Assembly (NCBI RefSeq): GCF_030651625.1
Contig: NZ_JAUSCF010000039.1
Coordinates: forward strand, 124,001 to 188,000
DNA: 64,000 bases
Direction: 5' to 3'
Source of the DNA: Hydrogenophaga sp.
GTDB lineage: Bacteria; Pseudomonadota; Gammaproteobacteria; Burkholderiales; Burkholderiaceae_C
The notes under the pieces were generated by a model, which worked only from the letters and a program-made list of their open reading frames with translations, did not search any database and had not been told where the DNA came from. A program made the position numbers and the translations under genes. Below are positions 11,548 to 19,415 of this stretch, piece after piece. Within the stretch, counting starts at the first letter, position 1; every line of letters starts with the position of its first letter.

Positions 11548-12024
11548 ATGGCAGTCGTTGTCAATAAACCTATTCCCGAATTTGAAGCGCTCGCCACCGG
11601 CGGTCTCAAGGTCAGCAACCAGACGCACCTCGGCCAGACGATCGTGCTCTATTTCTACCCCAAGGACAACACCCCGGGCTGCACCACCGAGGCCATGCAG
11701 TTTCGAGACAAGTACAAGGACTTCGTGAAGGCTGGAGCGCAGGTGTTCGGTGTTTCGCGCGACAACATGAAGTCACACGACGACTTCAAGACCAAGCTCG
11801 AACTCCCCTTCGAGCTGATCGCAGACACGGAAGAGAAGATGTGTCACATGTTCGGCGTGGTCAAGAACAAGATCATGTACGGCAAAAAGGTTAAAGGCAT
11901 TGAACGCAGCACCTTCCTGGTCGGTCCGGACGGCGTACTGAAGCAGGAATGGCGCGGCCTCAAGGTGCCCGGCCATGTTGAAGATGTGCTCAAAGCCGTA
12001 AAGACACTGAAAAAAACCGCCTGA
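11548..12024 (+). CDS. bcp: Peroxiredoxin Bcp/PrxQ
   Basis: 158 residues. The peroxidatic cysteine is C45 in DNTPGCTTEA, with the YFYPKD strand before it. The position five residues later, where E. coli-type enzymes carry the resolving cysteine (C50), is methionine. A second cysteine, C99, sits in EEKMCHMF. The protein should reduce hydroperoxides with thioredoxin, by a 1-Cys route or with C99 as resolving residue. phoH follows after 185 bases containing a hairpin terminator. Confidence 0.95.
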   Translation: MAVVVNKPIPEFEALATGGLKVSNQTHLGQTIVLYFYPKDNTPGCTTEAMQFRDKYKDFVKAGAQVFGVSRDNMKSHDDFKTKLELPFELIADTEEKMCHMFGVVKNKIMYGKKVKGIERSTFLVGPDGVLKQEWRGLKVPGHVEDVLKAVKTLKKTA

Positions 12025-12146
12025 CGGAGGCAGGTCCTTGCTGGCGCCTGCGAGCGACGATGCGGTCACATGACTCGTGCATAATGAATTCATGACGTTA
12101 GGAAGTCCTTCCGCATTCCCCTGTTTTCCCACATCAAGCCGCTCTG

Positions 12147-12176
12147 AAAGCCGCCCGGTTCTCCCGGCGGCTTTTT
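12147..12176 (+). terminator. Rho-independent terminator between bcp and phoH
   Basis: Stem AAAGCCGCC(C)GG paired with CCGGCGGCTTT, with one bulged base and a short loop, followed by a T-run. It lies 120 bases past the bcp stop and 34 bases before the phoH ATG. A CATAAT hexamer at 12080-12085 could start a short RNA ending here. Confidence 0.75.
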
Positions 12177-12209
12177 GTTTTCTGGCGCTCCGCTGAACAC
12201 CACTCATCC

Positions 12210-13997
12210 ATGCCACTGCCACCCGCTCCCACCAAACGCGCCGCCCTTCTCGCACCCGAGTCCTACAGTCTCAAAGCCGCCGAAGACCCGTTTGAACCGG
12301 TACTGGACACCTTCGCTGACTCAGCACCGGCTCTCGTGCCTGTGACTCAAGCTGGAGAATCGAGGATGCCAGCGCCGCGCAGGGAAAACCGACCCCGAGC
12401 GCAAAGAGCCGAAAAAGCGCCGGAACACGATAAGCCCTCGTCCAAGCGTCACATCGCTCCAGTGTTGGCGCCGCCTCCGGCCCAAGCACCTGTGGAATCC
12501 AGAAGCAGCCAGCCACTTGCCGAAGCACGCGCACCGGCCAAAGCGTCCGGTGTCTCACCCGTCGCAAGCAACCGACGCTCTGGTCGCGGCAAAACCGCCA
12601 CCAACGGGACCCGCCGGCTGTTCGTGCTGGACACCAACGTGCTGCTGCACGATCCGATCAGTCTGTTTCAATTTGAAGAGCACGACATCTTTCTCCCCAT
12701 GATCGTGCTCGAAGAGCTTGATGGGCACAAGAAAGGCATGACCGAGGTCGCGCGCAACGGTCGCCAGACCAGCCGTACCCTGGATGCCCTGGTGGCCCAG
12801 CAGGGGGCCGACCTCACCAAAGGCCTCAAGCTGTCTGCAACAGGTCACCAGGCTGCCCGAGGCTCCCTGTTCTTCCAGACAGAACCATTGGACAGCGAGT
12901 TGCCATCCAGCCTGCCACAGGGCAAGGCGGACAATCAGATCCTGGGGGTGGTGAATGCGCTGAGGAACAAGTTTCCACAAAGGGAAGTGATTCTTGTCTC
13001 CAAGGACATCAACATGCGGGTCAAGGCCCGGGCTCTGGGCCTGGCAGCCGAGGACTACCAAAACGACAAAACCCTGGAAGACGGCGACCTTCTGTATGCC
13101 GGTGCGCTGGCGCTTCCCCAGGATTTCTGGACGCGACAAAGCAAGACCATCGAAAGCTGGCAAAGTGGGAGCCACACCTTTTACCGCGTCAGTGGTCCTG
13201 CGGTGGGCCAGTTCTATATCAACCAGTTTGTGTATTTCGAGGCACCCGGTGAGCCTTCGTTGTATGCCCGAGTCACCGAAATCCGCGACAAGACGGCCGT
13301 CCTCAAGACCCTGAAGGACTACACCCACCTGAAAAACGCGGTGTGGGGTGTGACCAGCCGAAACCGCGAACAGAACTTCGCGCTCAATCTCCTCATGGAC
13401 CCGGAGATCGACTTCGTCACCCTGGCTGGCACGGCCGGGACCGGAAAAACCTTGATGGCGCTGGCCAGCGGCCTCACGCAGGTTCTTGACGACCGTCGCT
13501 ACACAGAAATCATCATGACGCGTGCCACAGTGAGTGTGGGCGAAGACATCGGCTTTCTGCCAGGCACCGAAGAAGAAAAAATGGGCCCCTGGATGGGCGC
13601 ACTCGATGACAACCTCGAGTTCCTTGCCAAAGGCGATGGCGGCAACGCAGGCGAATGGGGGCGCGCCGCGACCAACGAACTGATCCGCAGCCGCATCAAG
13701 GTCAAAAGCATGAACTTCATGCGGGGTCGCACGTTCATGAACAAGTACGTGATCATTGACGAGGCGCAGAACCTCACACCCAAACAGATGAAGACGCTGA
13801 TCACACGCGCCGGCCCCGGCACCAAGATCATCTGCATGGGCAACCTGGCCCAGATCGACACACCCTACCTCACAGAAGGTTCATCAGGCCTGACCTATGC
13901 GGTAGACCGCTTCAAGGGCTGGCCACACGGCGGTCATATCACCCTGGCACGAGGCGAACGTTCAAGGCTTGCAGATTTCGCCAGCGAAATACTCTGA
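12210..13997 (+). CDS. phoH: PIN-domain/PhoH-type ATPase fusion
   Basis: 595 residues. Residues 1-130 are low-complexity (Pro, Ala, Arg, Ser). A PIN ribonuclease-like domain follows with its acidic start (LFVLDTNVLLHDP) and second acidic cluster (IVLEELDGHKKG). The PhoH ATPase domain has Walker A GTAGTGKT near residue 407 and Walker B YVIIDEAQN. Related PIN-PhoH proteins unwind or cleave RNA with ATP. It is not the short PhoL form linked to ybeY. No antitoxin gene lies beside it. The start is uncertain because no clear ribosome site precedes this ATG. Confidence 0.9.
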   Translation: MPLPPAPTKRAALLAPESYSLKAAEDPFEPVLDTFADSAPALVPVTQAGESRMPAPRRENRPRAQRAEKAPEHDKPSSKRHIAPVLAPPPAQAPVESRSSQPLAEARAPAKASGVSPVASNRRSGRGKTATNGTRRLFVLDTNVLLHDPISLFQFEEHDIFLPMIVLEELDGHKKGMTEVARNGRQTSRTLDALVAQQGADLTKGLKLSATGHQAARGSLFFQTEPLDSELPSSLPQGKADNQILGVVNALRNKFPQREVILVSKDINMRVKARALGLAAEDYQNDKTLEDGDLLYAGALALPQDFWTRQSKTIESWQSGSHTFYRVSGPAVGQFYINQFVYFEAPGEPSLYARVTEIRDKTAVLKTLKDYTHLKNAVWGVTSRNREQNFALNLLMDPEIDFVTLAGTAGTGKTLMALASGLTQVLDDRRYTEIIMTRATVSVGEDIGFLPGTEEEKMGPWMGALDDNLEFLAKGDGGNAGEWGRAATNELIRSRIKVKSMNFMRGRTFMNKYVIIDEAQNLTPKQMKTLITRAGPGTKIICMGNLAQIDTPYLTEGSSGLTYAVDRFKGWPHGGHITLARGERSRLADFASEIL

Positions 13998-14031
13998 ACA
14001 CCGCTGCACAACAGGCCGTCCGAAAAACGAA

Positions 14032-14065
14032 GAAGCCCTGGTCGCAAGACCAGGGCTTCAGTTTT
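14032..14065 (+). terminator. Terminator of phoH
   Basis: Perfect 12-bp stem GAAGCCCTGGTC / GACCAGGGCTTC closed by a GCAA tetraloop, followed by AGTTTTT. Confidence 0.9.
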
Positions 14066-14119
14066 TCTGGCAGGACATAGAGGGCTAAAAGGTGGTGGAC
14101 TGTCACACCCCGAAAAGAG

Positions 14120-14152
14120 AAAAGCCCGCTACCTGTCAGATAGCGGGCTTTT
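14120..14152 (-). terminator. Terminator of the tRNA-Lys transcript
   Basis: Perfect 12-bp stem AAAAGCCCGCTA / TAGCGGGCTTTT with a 9-base loop. On the minus strand it ends in TTTT 21 bases beyond the tRNA 3' end. It would also work on the plus strand after the phoH terminator. Confidence 0.8.
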
Positions 14153-14172
14153 CAACCCCCTCGAGGGGATAC

Positions 14173-14248
14173 TGGTGGGACGTGCGGGGGTCGAACCCAC
14201 GACAAACGGATTAAAAGTCCGCTGCTCTACCAACTGAGCTAACGTCCC
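14173..14248 (-). tRNA. tRNA-Lys (anticodon TTT)
   Basis: 76 bases including the encoded CCA. The acceptor stem is GGGACGT/ACGTCCC, the D arm reads AGCTCAGTTGGTAGAGC, and the anticodon loop CTTTTAA has anticodon TTT. The T-arm GTGGGTTCGACCCCCGC is intact. Genes on both sides run on the minus and plus strands and converge on it. Confidence 0.97.
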
Positions 14249-14286
14249 GTCAAAACAAAAACTTGCTGCCCGCGCGATCCAGAGGA

Positions 14287-14340
14287 TGGTGGGGCGTGAG
14301 TGACTCGAACACTCGACCTACAGATTATTTGACTGCTGCG
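14287..14340 (-). pseudogene. Decayed tRNA 3' half
   Basis: On the minus strand the segment ends ACGCCCC-A-CCA and has a perfect T-arm (GAGTG-TTCGAGT-CACTC), a normal variable loop (AGGTC) and a damaged anticodon arm (GCAGT-CAAATAA-TCTGT, one mismatch and one wobble). There is no D arm and no 5' acceptor strand (GGGGCGT is missing). It lies 38 bases upstream of tRNA-Lys in the same orientation. The original identity is unclear. It may be a decayed tandem tRNA or an attachment-site scar. Confidence 0.75.
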
Positions 14341-14351
14341 CCAAGCCTCAA

Positions 14352-14381
14352 ATTATAGCGTCATTCTGCGCGGTCTTTCAA
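14352..14381 (-). promoter_or_regulatory. Sigma-70 promoter for the tRNA-Lys transcript
   Basis: On the minus strand TTGAAA (complement of 14376-14381) and a perfect TATAAT (complement of 14352-14357) are 18 bases apart. The promoter overlaps the last codons of tcdA, and predicted transcription starts near 14345, just before the tRNA remnant. Confidence 0.75.
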
Positions 14382-15192
14382 TCGAAGGTGATTTTCGTGC
14401 GCCTCTTGCCAACGTATTCAATACCCAGCCTGCTGCACACATACCAAAGGTCGCCGTCACGCTCACCACCGAACCGTAGCCATGGCAGTTCAACGTCCCA
14501 TCCGTTGCTGTGAGTTCGCACGACGCATCGGGAGGAGCAACCGTCTCCCTGCTGCATACACAGGGCACGCCCATAAGACCTGCGCGAACGCCGCCATGAT
14601 GGCGTCGAAGCCCGTAGCGCAGTTTGGCCAGCAACGGATCGTGCGTGACTTCGCCAAGATCGCTCAGTTCCACCCGTTGTGGTTCGCGTTTGCCGCCAGC
14701 GGCACCCACGGTCACGAAGCGCACGTGATGGGACAAGGCCCATGCGGCCATGGCAGTCTTGGCCTTCACCTGATCACACGCGTCGACGAGAGCAAACGAA
14801 TCGAACGCTTCGTCTTCATCCAGATGCGCTCCGGCCAAGAGCATGTCTGGCCAGTTTTCTGGCGTCACAAAATCGTCAATGACGTTGATCTTGCAGTCCG
14901 GGTGAAAGTGCTTGATTCGCTCGCGCATGGCCTGCACCTTGGCTTGCCCCAACGACGGCTCCACGGCGTGAATCTGTCGATTGAAGTTCGATTCCGACAC
15001 ATGATCCATGTCGATCAGCGTCAGTTCGCGCACACCGCTGCGGGCCAGAGCCTCGACCGTCCAGGAGCCCACGCCACCCACACCGGCCACCACCACATGC
15101 GCATCAAAAATGCGTTGCGCGCCTTCGATGCCGTACAACCGGCGCAATCCACCGAACCGCCGCTCAAAGATCTCTGTGGCCAAATCGTTCAC
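14353..15192 (-). CDS. tcdA: tRNA t6A dehydratase TcdA (CsdL), GTG start
   Basis: 279 residues from the GTG at 15192, which overlaps the stop of the transporter gene as GTGA. The E1-like ThiF fold has the nucleotide loop VVVAGVGGVGSWTVEALARSG, followed by LIDMDHVSESNFNRQIHA, which fixes the TcdA rather than MoeB/ThiF branch. It uses ATP to cyclise t6A at position 37 of ANN-decoding tRNAs, including tRNA-Lys. Its last codons contain the tRNA-Lys promoter. Confidence 0.93.
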   Translation of the reverse strand: MNDLATEIFERRFGGLRRLYGIEGAQRIFDAHVVVAGVGGVGSWTVEALARSGVRELTLIDMDHVSESNFNRQIHAVEPSLGQAKVQAMRERIKHFHPDCKINVIDDFVTPENWPDMLLAGAHLDEDEAFDSFALVDACDQVKAKTAMAAWALSHHVRFVTVGAAGGKREPQRVELSDLGEVTHDPLLAKLRYGLRRHHGGVRAGLMGVPCVCSRETVAPPDASCELTATDGTLNCHGYGSVVSVTATFGMCAAGWVLNTLARGARKSPSIERPRRMTL

Positions 15193-16310
15193 TCGCGGTC
15201 CAGCAGCCACATCTGAAAACGAAACCCGCCAAGCGCACCGAGCATGATCCCGGTGACAGCGATCACGCTGGACAGACTCAGTGTGGAAAGCCCTGACAGG
15301 CCCTGCCCCACTGTGCACCCCAAGGCTGTCACGCCGCCCACACCCATGCAAGCAGCGCCAACCATGTGCAGGGCCGTGTCCTGCGTGCTGTGAAACCCCT
15401 CCCATCGAAAACTGCGATCGAGCAAAGCACACAGCAGCGCCCCGACCACCACGCCCGCCACCGTGACCACGCCAAAGGTGAGCACCTTGGAGGTGTCGCT
15501 GTAGAAAATGATCCAGTCCAGTGTGTAGGCCATGGGCGCTGTGAAGGTAAGTGACTCCATGCGCCGCGAGTTGCTGGCCAGGTAGACCGATTCAAGCGTT
15601 TCTGGATGTTCCGGCACAAAGCCCAGATGACCGCTGACCCACCACATGGCCACGATGACCATCCCCAAGCCCAGTCCTGCAAGAAGATTGTTTCCCGTGC
15701 GAAAGTCAGGGCCCGCCAGCGCCCAGATGATCAATCCCCCACCAATCACGAGCGCCGCCAGCAGGCCAGCGACTGCTGGGGTCCAGCCAAGTCCTGCAGA
15801 GAGCCAGAATGGCACTGCCCCGCCAGCGCTCACTTCAAGAACAACCTGATCGATCGTGCTGTTTCGCCAAACCGCCACCACGCCGCGCAGGGTTGCAAAG
15901 GCGGCAAACCCCATCACGAAAAACACCACGAGAGACTTCAAGCTCCCTGCACCGATGCGCACCAGCGTCTTGCTGCCGCAACCTGATGCCAGCACCATGC
16001 CAAATCCAAAAAGTGCGCCACCTGACAGCGCCGACAACCAGAGAATCTGGCCCGATGTGTAGATGGACTGGGTAGGGTCTATCCACCCCATCCATGCCAT
16101 GCCATAGAACCCGATCATGGCCACACCGACTGCCATGCCCCACATGCGCATGCGGGTCCAGTCGCCCATGTTCACGATGTCACTGACGGCCCCCATCGTG
16201 CAAAAGTGCGTGCGTTGCGCAATAAAGCCAAAGGTTGTTGCAACGGCAAACGCCGCCCAGAGAACCCATGCGTAGAGTTTGTTGAGTTCGTCGATTTCCA
16301 TGGCCGCCAT
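15189..16310 (-). CDS. YeeE/YedE-family (TsuA-like) sulfur-compound transporter
   Basis: 373 residues with about nine or ten hydrophobic segments. The conserved cysteine motifs are present: QRTHFCTMGA near residue 37, LASGCGSKTL in the middle and LGCTVGQGLSG near the C-terminus. In TsuA such cysteines pass thiosulfate through the inner membrane. The start is the ATG at 16310 or the one at 16301. It shares a 4-base overlap with tcdA. The exact substrate (thiosulfate or another sulfur species) is inferred from the family. Confidence 0.87.
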   Translation of the reverse strand: MAAMEIDELNKLYAWVLWAAFAVATTFGFIAQRTHFCTMGAVSDIVNMGDWTRMRMWGMAVGVAMIGFYGMAWMGWIDPTQSIYTSGQILWLSALSGGALFGFGMVLASGCGSKTLVRIGAGSLKSLVVFFVMGFAAFATLRGVVAVWRNSTIDQVVLEVSAGGAVPFWLSAGLGWTPAVAGLLAALVIGGGLIIWALAGPDFRTGNNLLAGLGLGMVIVAMWWVSGHLGFVPEHPETLESVYLASNSRRMESLTFTAPMAYTLDWIIFYSDTSKVLTFGVVTVAGVVVGALLCALLDRSFRWEGFHSTQDTALHMVGAACMGVGGVTALGCTVGQGLSGLSTLSLSSVIAVTGIMLGALGGFRFQMWLLDRE

Positions 16311-16459
16311 TGTAGGAGCGGGCCGGGCGTCACATTGAACCCGACCCTGACGCCACGCGCGCCGGGAATTTATCAGTCCTTACCTGAACATCTCGCTGTT
16401 CAGAGGCTCATTGCAGCCGAAATCGGCAACCAGCGCTCAGACAGTGCACGTGCAGTTGG

Positions 16460-17245
16460 TCAACGCAAGCGCGACAGGCGCTCCCGAGCCACGGTGGCTG
16501 CTTCAGATCCAGGATGCATCTTCACAAGATCTTCAAGGGTTCGGCGAGCGGCTCTGCTGTCTTTCATTTCCACCTGGCTGTTCGCCATCGCCAACATACC
16601 CTCGGGCACGCGCTGGTGTCCGGGGAACTGGGCAATCAGCCGTCGATGGCTTTCGATCGCCTCGCTGTAGGCCCGGTTTGCATACTGGGCATTGCCAAGC
16701 CAATACAGAACCGAAGGTGTATAGCCACTCTCAGGATAGCGCTGGAGGAACCCTGCGTATGCGGTGGCGGCAGCAGGAAACTCCGAGCGCCGAAGCACAG
16801 CCATGGCTGCCTCATATTCACGCTGCTCCGCCGGTGTCGCGGTGAACTCTCGCCCGTCCAGGGTAACGGTGGTGGGGGCAACCTGCTTCAGGCGCTCTTC
16901 GAGCCCCGACTGCACGTCTCTCTGTTTACGCTGCAATTCGGTGACTTCGCGTGCCAGTTGTTCATTCTGACCGCGAAGATTCGCGACCTCAGATCGAAGC
17001 TGTTCGATCTGATTGGCCAGATCCAGCAAGCTTCGCTGACCGGTATTGCCCTGTGAACGGGCCTCTTCAGCCAGGCGTGCCTGTCGGGCTTCACTGGCTT
17101 CAAACCGCTGACGCAATTCGATGATGGCCCTACGAGCTTCGTCATCACCCAGGAAAGCTTGCGCCTGCATGGGTGCAAGCATCGAAGCAATCGCAACGCC
17201 GCTGGCAACCAGTTGAAAGGAAAGCCGCTTCATCGAATGGAACAT
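16460..17245 (-). CDS. cpoB: Cell division coordinator CpoB (YbgF)
   Basis: 261 residues from the ATG at 17245; a TTG overlapping the pal stop (17254) and an ATG at 17233 are alternatives. A signal peptide ends at MQAQA. A coiled coil covers about residues 35-110 with heptads of L, E and Q, and a TPR region (YWLGNAQYANRAYSEAI) fills the C-terminal half. CpoB is periplasmic, binds TolA and tunes peptidoglycan synthesis during division. It completes the tolB-pal-cpoB run. Confidence 0.93.
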   Translation of the reverse strand: MFHSMKRLSFQLVASGVAIASMLAPMQAQAFLGDDEARRAIIELRQRFEASEARQARLAEEARSQGNTGQRSLLDLANQIEQLRSEVANLRGQNEQLAREVTELQRKQRDVQSGLEERLKQVAPTTVTLDGREFTATPAEQREYEAAMAVLRRSEFPAAATAYAGFLQRYPESGYTPSVLYWLGNAQYANRAYSEAIESHRRLIAQFPGHQRVPEGMLAMANSQVEMKDSRAARRTLEDLVKMHPGSEAATVARERLSRLR

Positions 17246-17250
17246 GCTGA

Positions 17251-17835
17251 TCAACGGTAGGTGATTTCGACCCGACGATTCTGGGCGAATGCGCTCTCAT
17301 CGAAGCCATAGACAGCGGGCTTCTCTTCGCCAAAGCTCACGGCCTCCATCTGTGCTTCACTCACTCCCAGCAACTGCATGGCACGCCGCACGGCCTCGGC
17401 GCGTTTCTGCCCAAGGGCCAGGTTGTATTCACGACCACCACGCTCATCGGTGTGCCCTTCAAGCGCCACGCGGCGGCTCGGGTTGGCCTTCAGAAAAGCG
17501 GCGTTAGCTTCCAGGGCACCCATGAACTCTTGACGCACCTCAAAACTGTCATAGTCAAAGTAGACCACTCGAGCCATATTGGCTGGCTGCTGTGCGTCGA
17601 TTCCAGGCACCTGCACACCCGACACCCCGCTGGGATCCACGCCACTGCCTGCTCCACCTTGCGAACCAGCGGCTCCTGCAGCAGCGCCGCGATCTTCCAC
17701 CGGTGCTTCGTCGAGTTTGACGTTGGAGCCGCAAGCAGCAAGGGACAGCGCCAGCACCACCGCAAAAAACCCACTCACCAACGATCGATTTGAACGTGGC
17801 GTGGCAGGTGCGAACAGCTTGGTTGGGTTGAGCAT
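17251..17835 (-). CDS. pal: Peptidoglycan-associated lipoprotein Pal
   Basis: 194 residues. The lipobox is LSLAAC, so the mature chain begins at that cysteine near residue 35. The OmpA-type peptidoglycan-binding domain has VYFDYDSFEV, LEGHTDERGGREYNLALG and NRRVEITYR. AAGGAATCC-like spacing (AAGGA, 7 bases) precedes the ATG. It anchors the outer membrane to peptidoglycan and binds TolB. Confidence 0.97.
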   Translation of the reverse strand: MLNPTKLFAPATPRSNRSLVSGFFAVVLALSLAACGSNVKLDEAPVEDRGAAAGAAGSQGGAGSGVDPSGVSGVQVPGIDAQQPANMARVVYFDYDSFEVRQEFMGALEANAAFLKANPSRRVALEGHTDERGGREYNLALGQKRAEAVRRAMQLLGVSEAQMEAVSFGEEKPAVYGFDESAFAQNRRVEITYR

Positions 17836-17907
17836 GAAGGATTCCTTTTCAGATGGGATTGAAGTTCGAACGAATGGGAGAAAACTGCTGCACAGAGGAC
17901 ATTGACA

Positions 17908-19218
17908 CTAGCGTGCGAACGGGCCCCACTGGGGTTCGCGTATGTCGCCGCGCGCACCCGCAAGCCGTGTCTTGATGCGACCGTCAACCGTGGTGGTCAT
18001 CAGCGCCTCCTGGCCGTTTTCACGGGTGGCGTAGATGATGAGACGGCTATTGGGCGAAAAGCTCGGGCTCTCGTCAGCACCGGTTGAGGTCAGCGCAGTG
18101 ACGTTGCCGCTGGCCAGCTCCATGACGTGCAGGCGAAAGGCACCGCTCACACGCGAAATGTAGGCAAGCCAGCGGCCATCTGGACTGGGCGAAGGCGAAA
18201 TGTTGTAGTTGCCCGTGAACGTCAGGCGCTGCGGATTTCCTCCTTGGGCTCCCATTCGATAGATCTGTGGTGAGCCCCCGCGGTCGCTCACAAAAAACAG
18301 CGACGTGCCGTCGCCGGAAAACACAGGCTCGGTGTCGATGCTGCCAGATTGGGTCAACCTGCGCGGCTCGCCACCATTGGCGCTCATCACGTAAATCTGG
18401 GCATTGCCCGAAATTGACAGCGTGGCAGCCAGTTGACTGCCGTCTGGAGACCACGAGGGCGCGCTGTTCGAACCGCGGAAATTGGCCAGCAGTCGACGCC
18501 GGCCAGTGGCCACGTCGTGCGTGTAGATCACCGGTTTGCGAGACTCAAAAGAAACATAGGCGAGTTGATTGCCGCTGGGCGCCCAGTTGGGCGAGATGAT
18601 GGGCTCAGGACTGGTGAGGGCCGCACGTGCGTTCTCTCCATCGGCGTCTGCCACCCAAAGAATATGTTGTGAACCGGCTTTGGATACGTAGGCAATCCGG
18701 GTGGCGAACACGCCCTTTTCACCGGTGAGCTTCTCGTACACGTAATCGGCAATCCGATGCGCCGCCAGTCGCAGGTCCTGTGTGGTCACCGGGTAGCTGA
18801 GACCACCCAGATCCCTCGCTTGAACCACATCCCAGAGCCTGAAGCGCACGTCATGGCGGCCGTCTGGCAGGCGCGTCACGCTTCCGGTGAGCAAGGCGTC
18901 GGTGGTGCGCGCGCGCCACGGAGCAAGATCGGGCCGCGACGTCTCATCCAGTTGGCCGGGCAATGGGTCCACGAAACGGAACTGGCCGCTTCGCTCCAGA
19001 TCAGCGCGAACAATGGCCGCCATATCCTGGCCTACCTGCGCATTGCCACGAAAGGCAGTGGCGGAAAACGGGATCTGGGTCATGCCAACCCCTGTCACCT
19101 CGACGCGAAACTGCGCCAAGGCATTTGACAGGGGCAGAGCACCGGCTGGAAGTAGAACGGCCTGAGAAAGCAACCGACGCCGTGATAGCGGCCAATGATC
19201 TCGATTCAAATCCTGCAT
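17908..19218 (-). CDS. tolB: Tol-Pal translocation protein TolB
   Basis: 436 residues. The N-terminal domain is followed by a beta-propeller of WD40-like TolB repeats (SPDG, WSPDGSQLAATLS, FSGDGTSLFFVSDRGG, SPSPDGRWLAYISR). The signal sequence carries SRRRLL before a hydrophobic stretch and NALAQ, which looks like a Tat signal. AAGGA abuts the ATG at 19218 directly, so a TTG nine bases further in could be the true start. tolQ, tolR and tolA are not upstream; msbA diverges instead. Confidence 0.96.
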   Translation of the reverse strand: MQDLNRDHWPLSRRRLLSQAVLLPAGALPLSNALAQFRVEVTGVGMTQIPFSATAFRGNAQVGQDMAAIVRADLERSGQFRFVDPLPGQLDETSRPDLAPWRARTTDALLTGSVTRLPDGRHDVRFRLWDVVQARDLGGLSYPVTTQDLRLAAHRIADYVYEKLTGEKGVFATRIAYVSKAGSQHILWVADADGENARAALTSPEPIISPNWAPSGNQLAYVSFESRKPVIYTHDVATGRRRLLANFRGSNSAPSWSPDGSQLAATLSISGNAQIYVMSANGGEPRRLTQSGSIDTEPVFSGDGTSLFFVSDRGGSPQIYRMGAQGGNPQRLTFTGNYNISPSPSPDGRWLAYISRVSGAFRLHVMELASGNVTALTSTGADESPSFSPNSRLIIYATRENGQEALMTTTVDGRIKTRLAGARGDIREPQWGPFAR

Positions 19219-19415
19219 TCCTTATGAGTGAATGGATGCTTTGGCCCGAAAACTCAGATTGAGTTCCCCTTGCAAACCTCCAGCAGATAATACCGGATCA
19301 ATCTCGTGCACCCGTGACAAGATGTGCTCGAATGCCAGTGTCTTTCCCGGGCGCCCATCCCAGAGTTGCGCGCGAAGCTTCTTTCCCGCTTTACCCCTTT
19401 CAGGCTGCCACGGAC

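Noticed and set aside
12092..12196. Short frame MTLGSPSAFPCF across the bcp-phoH terminator
   Set aside because: It runs through a terminator hairpin and has no ribosome site, so translation is unlikely.
12210..13997. Toxin-antitoxin module based on the PIN domain
   Set aside because: The PIN domain is fused to PhoH, and no small antitoxin gene is adjacent.
14153..14168. Palindrome CCCCTCGAGGGG near tRNA-Lys as a fifth repeat copy
   Set aside because: Only the central palindrome is shared; the GCCGG and GCG blocks of the repeat are missing.
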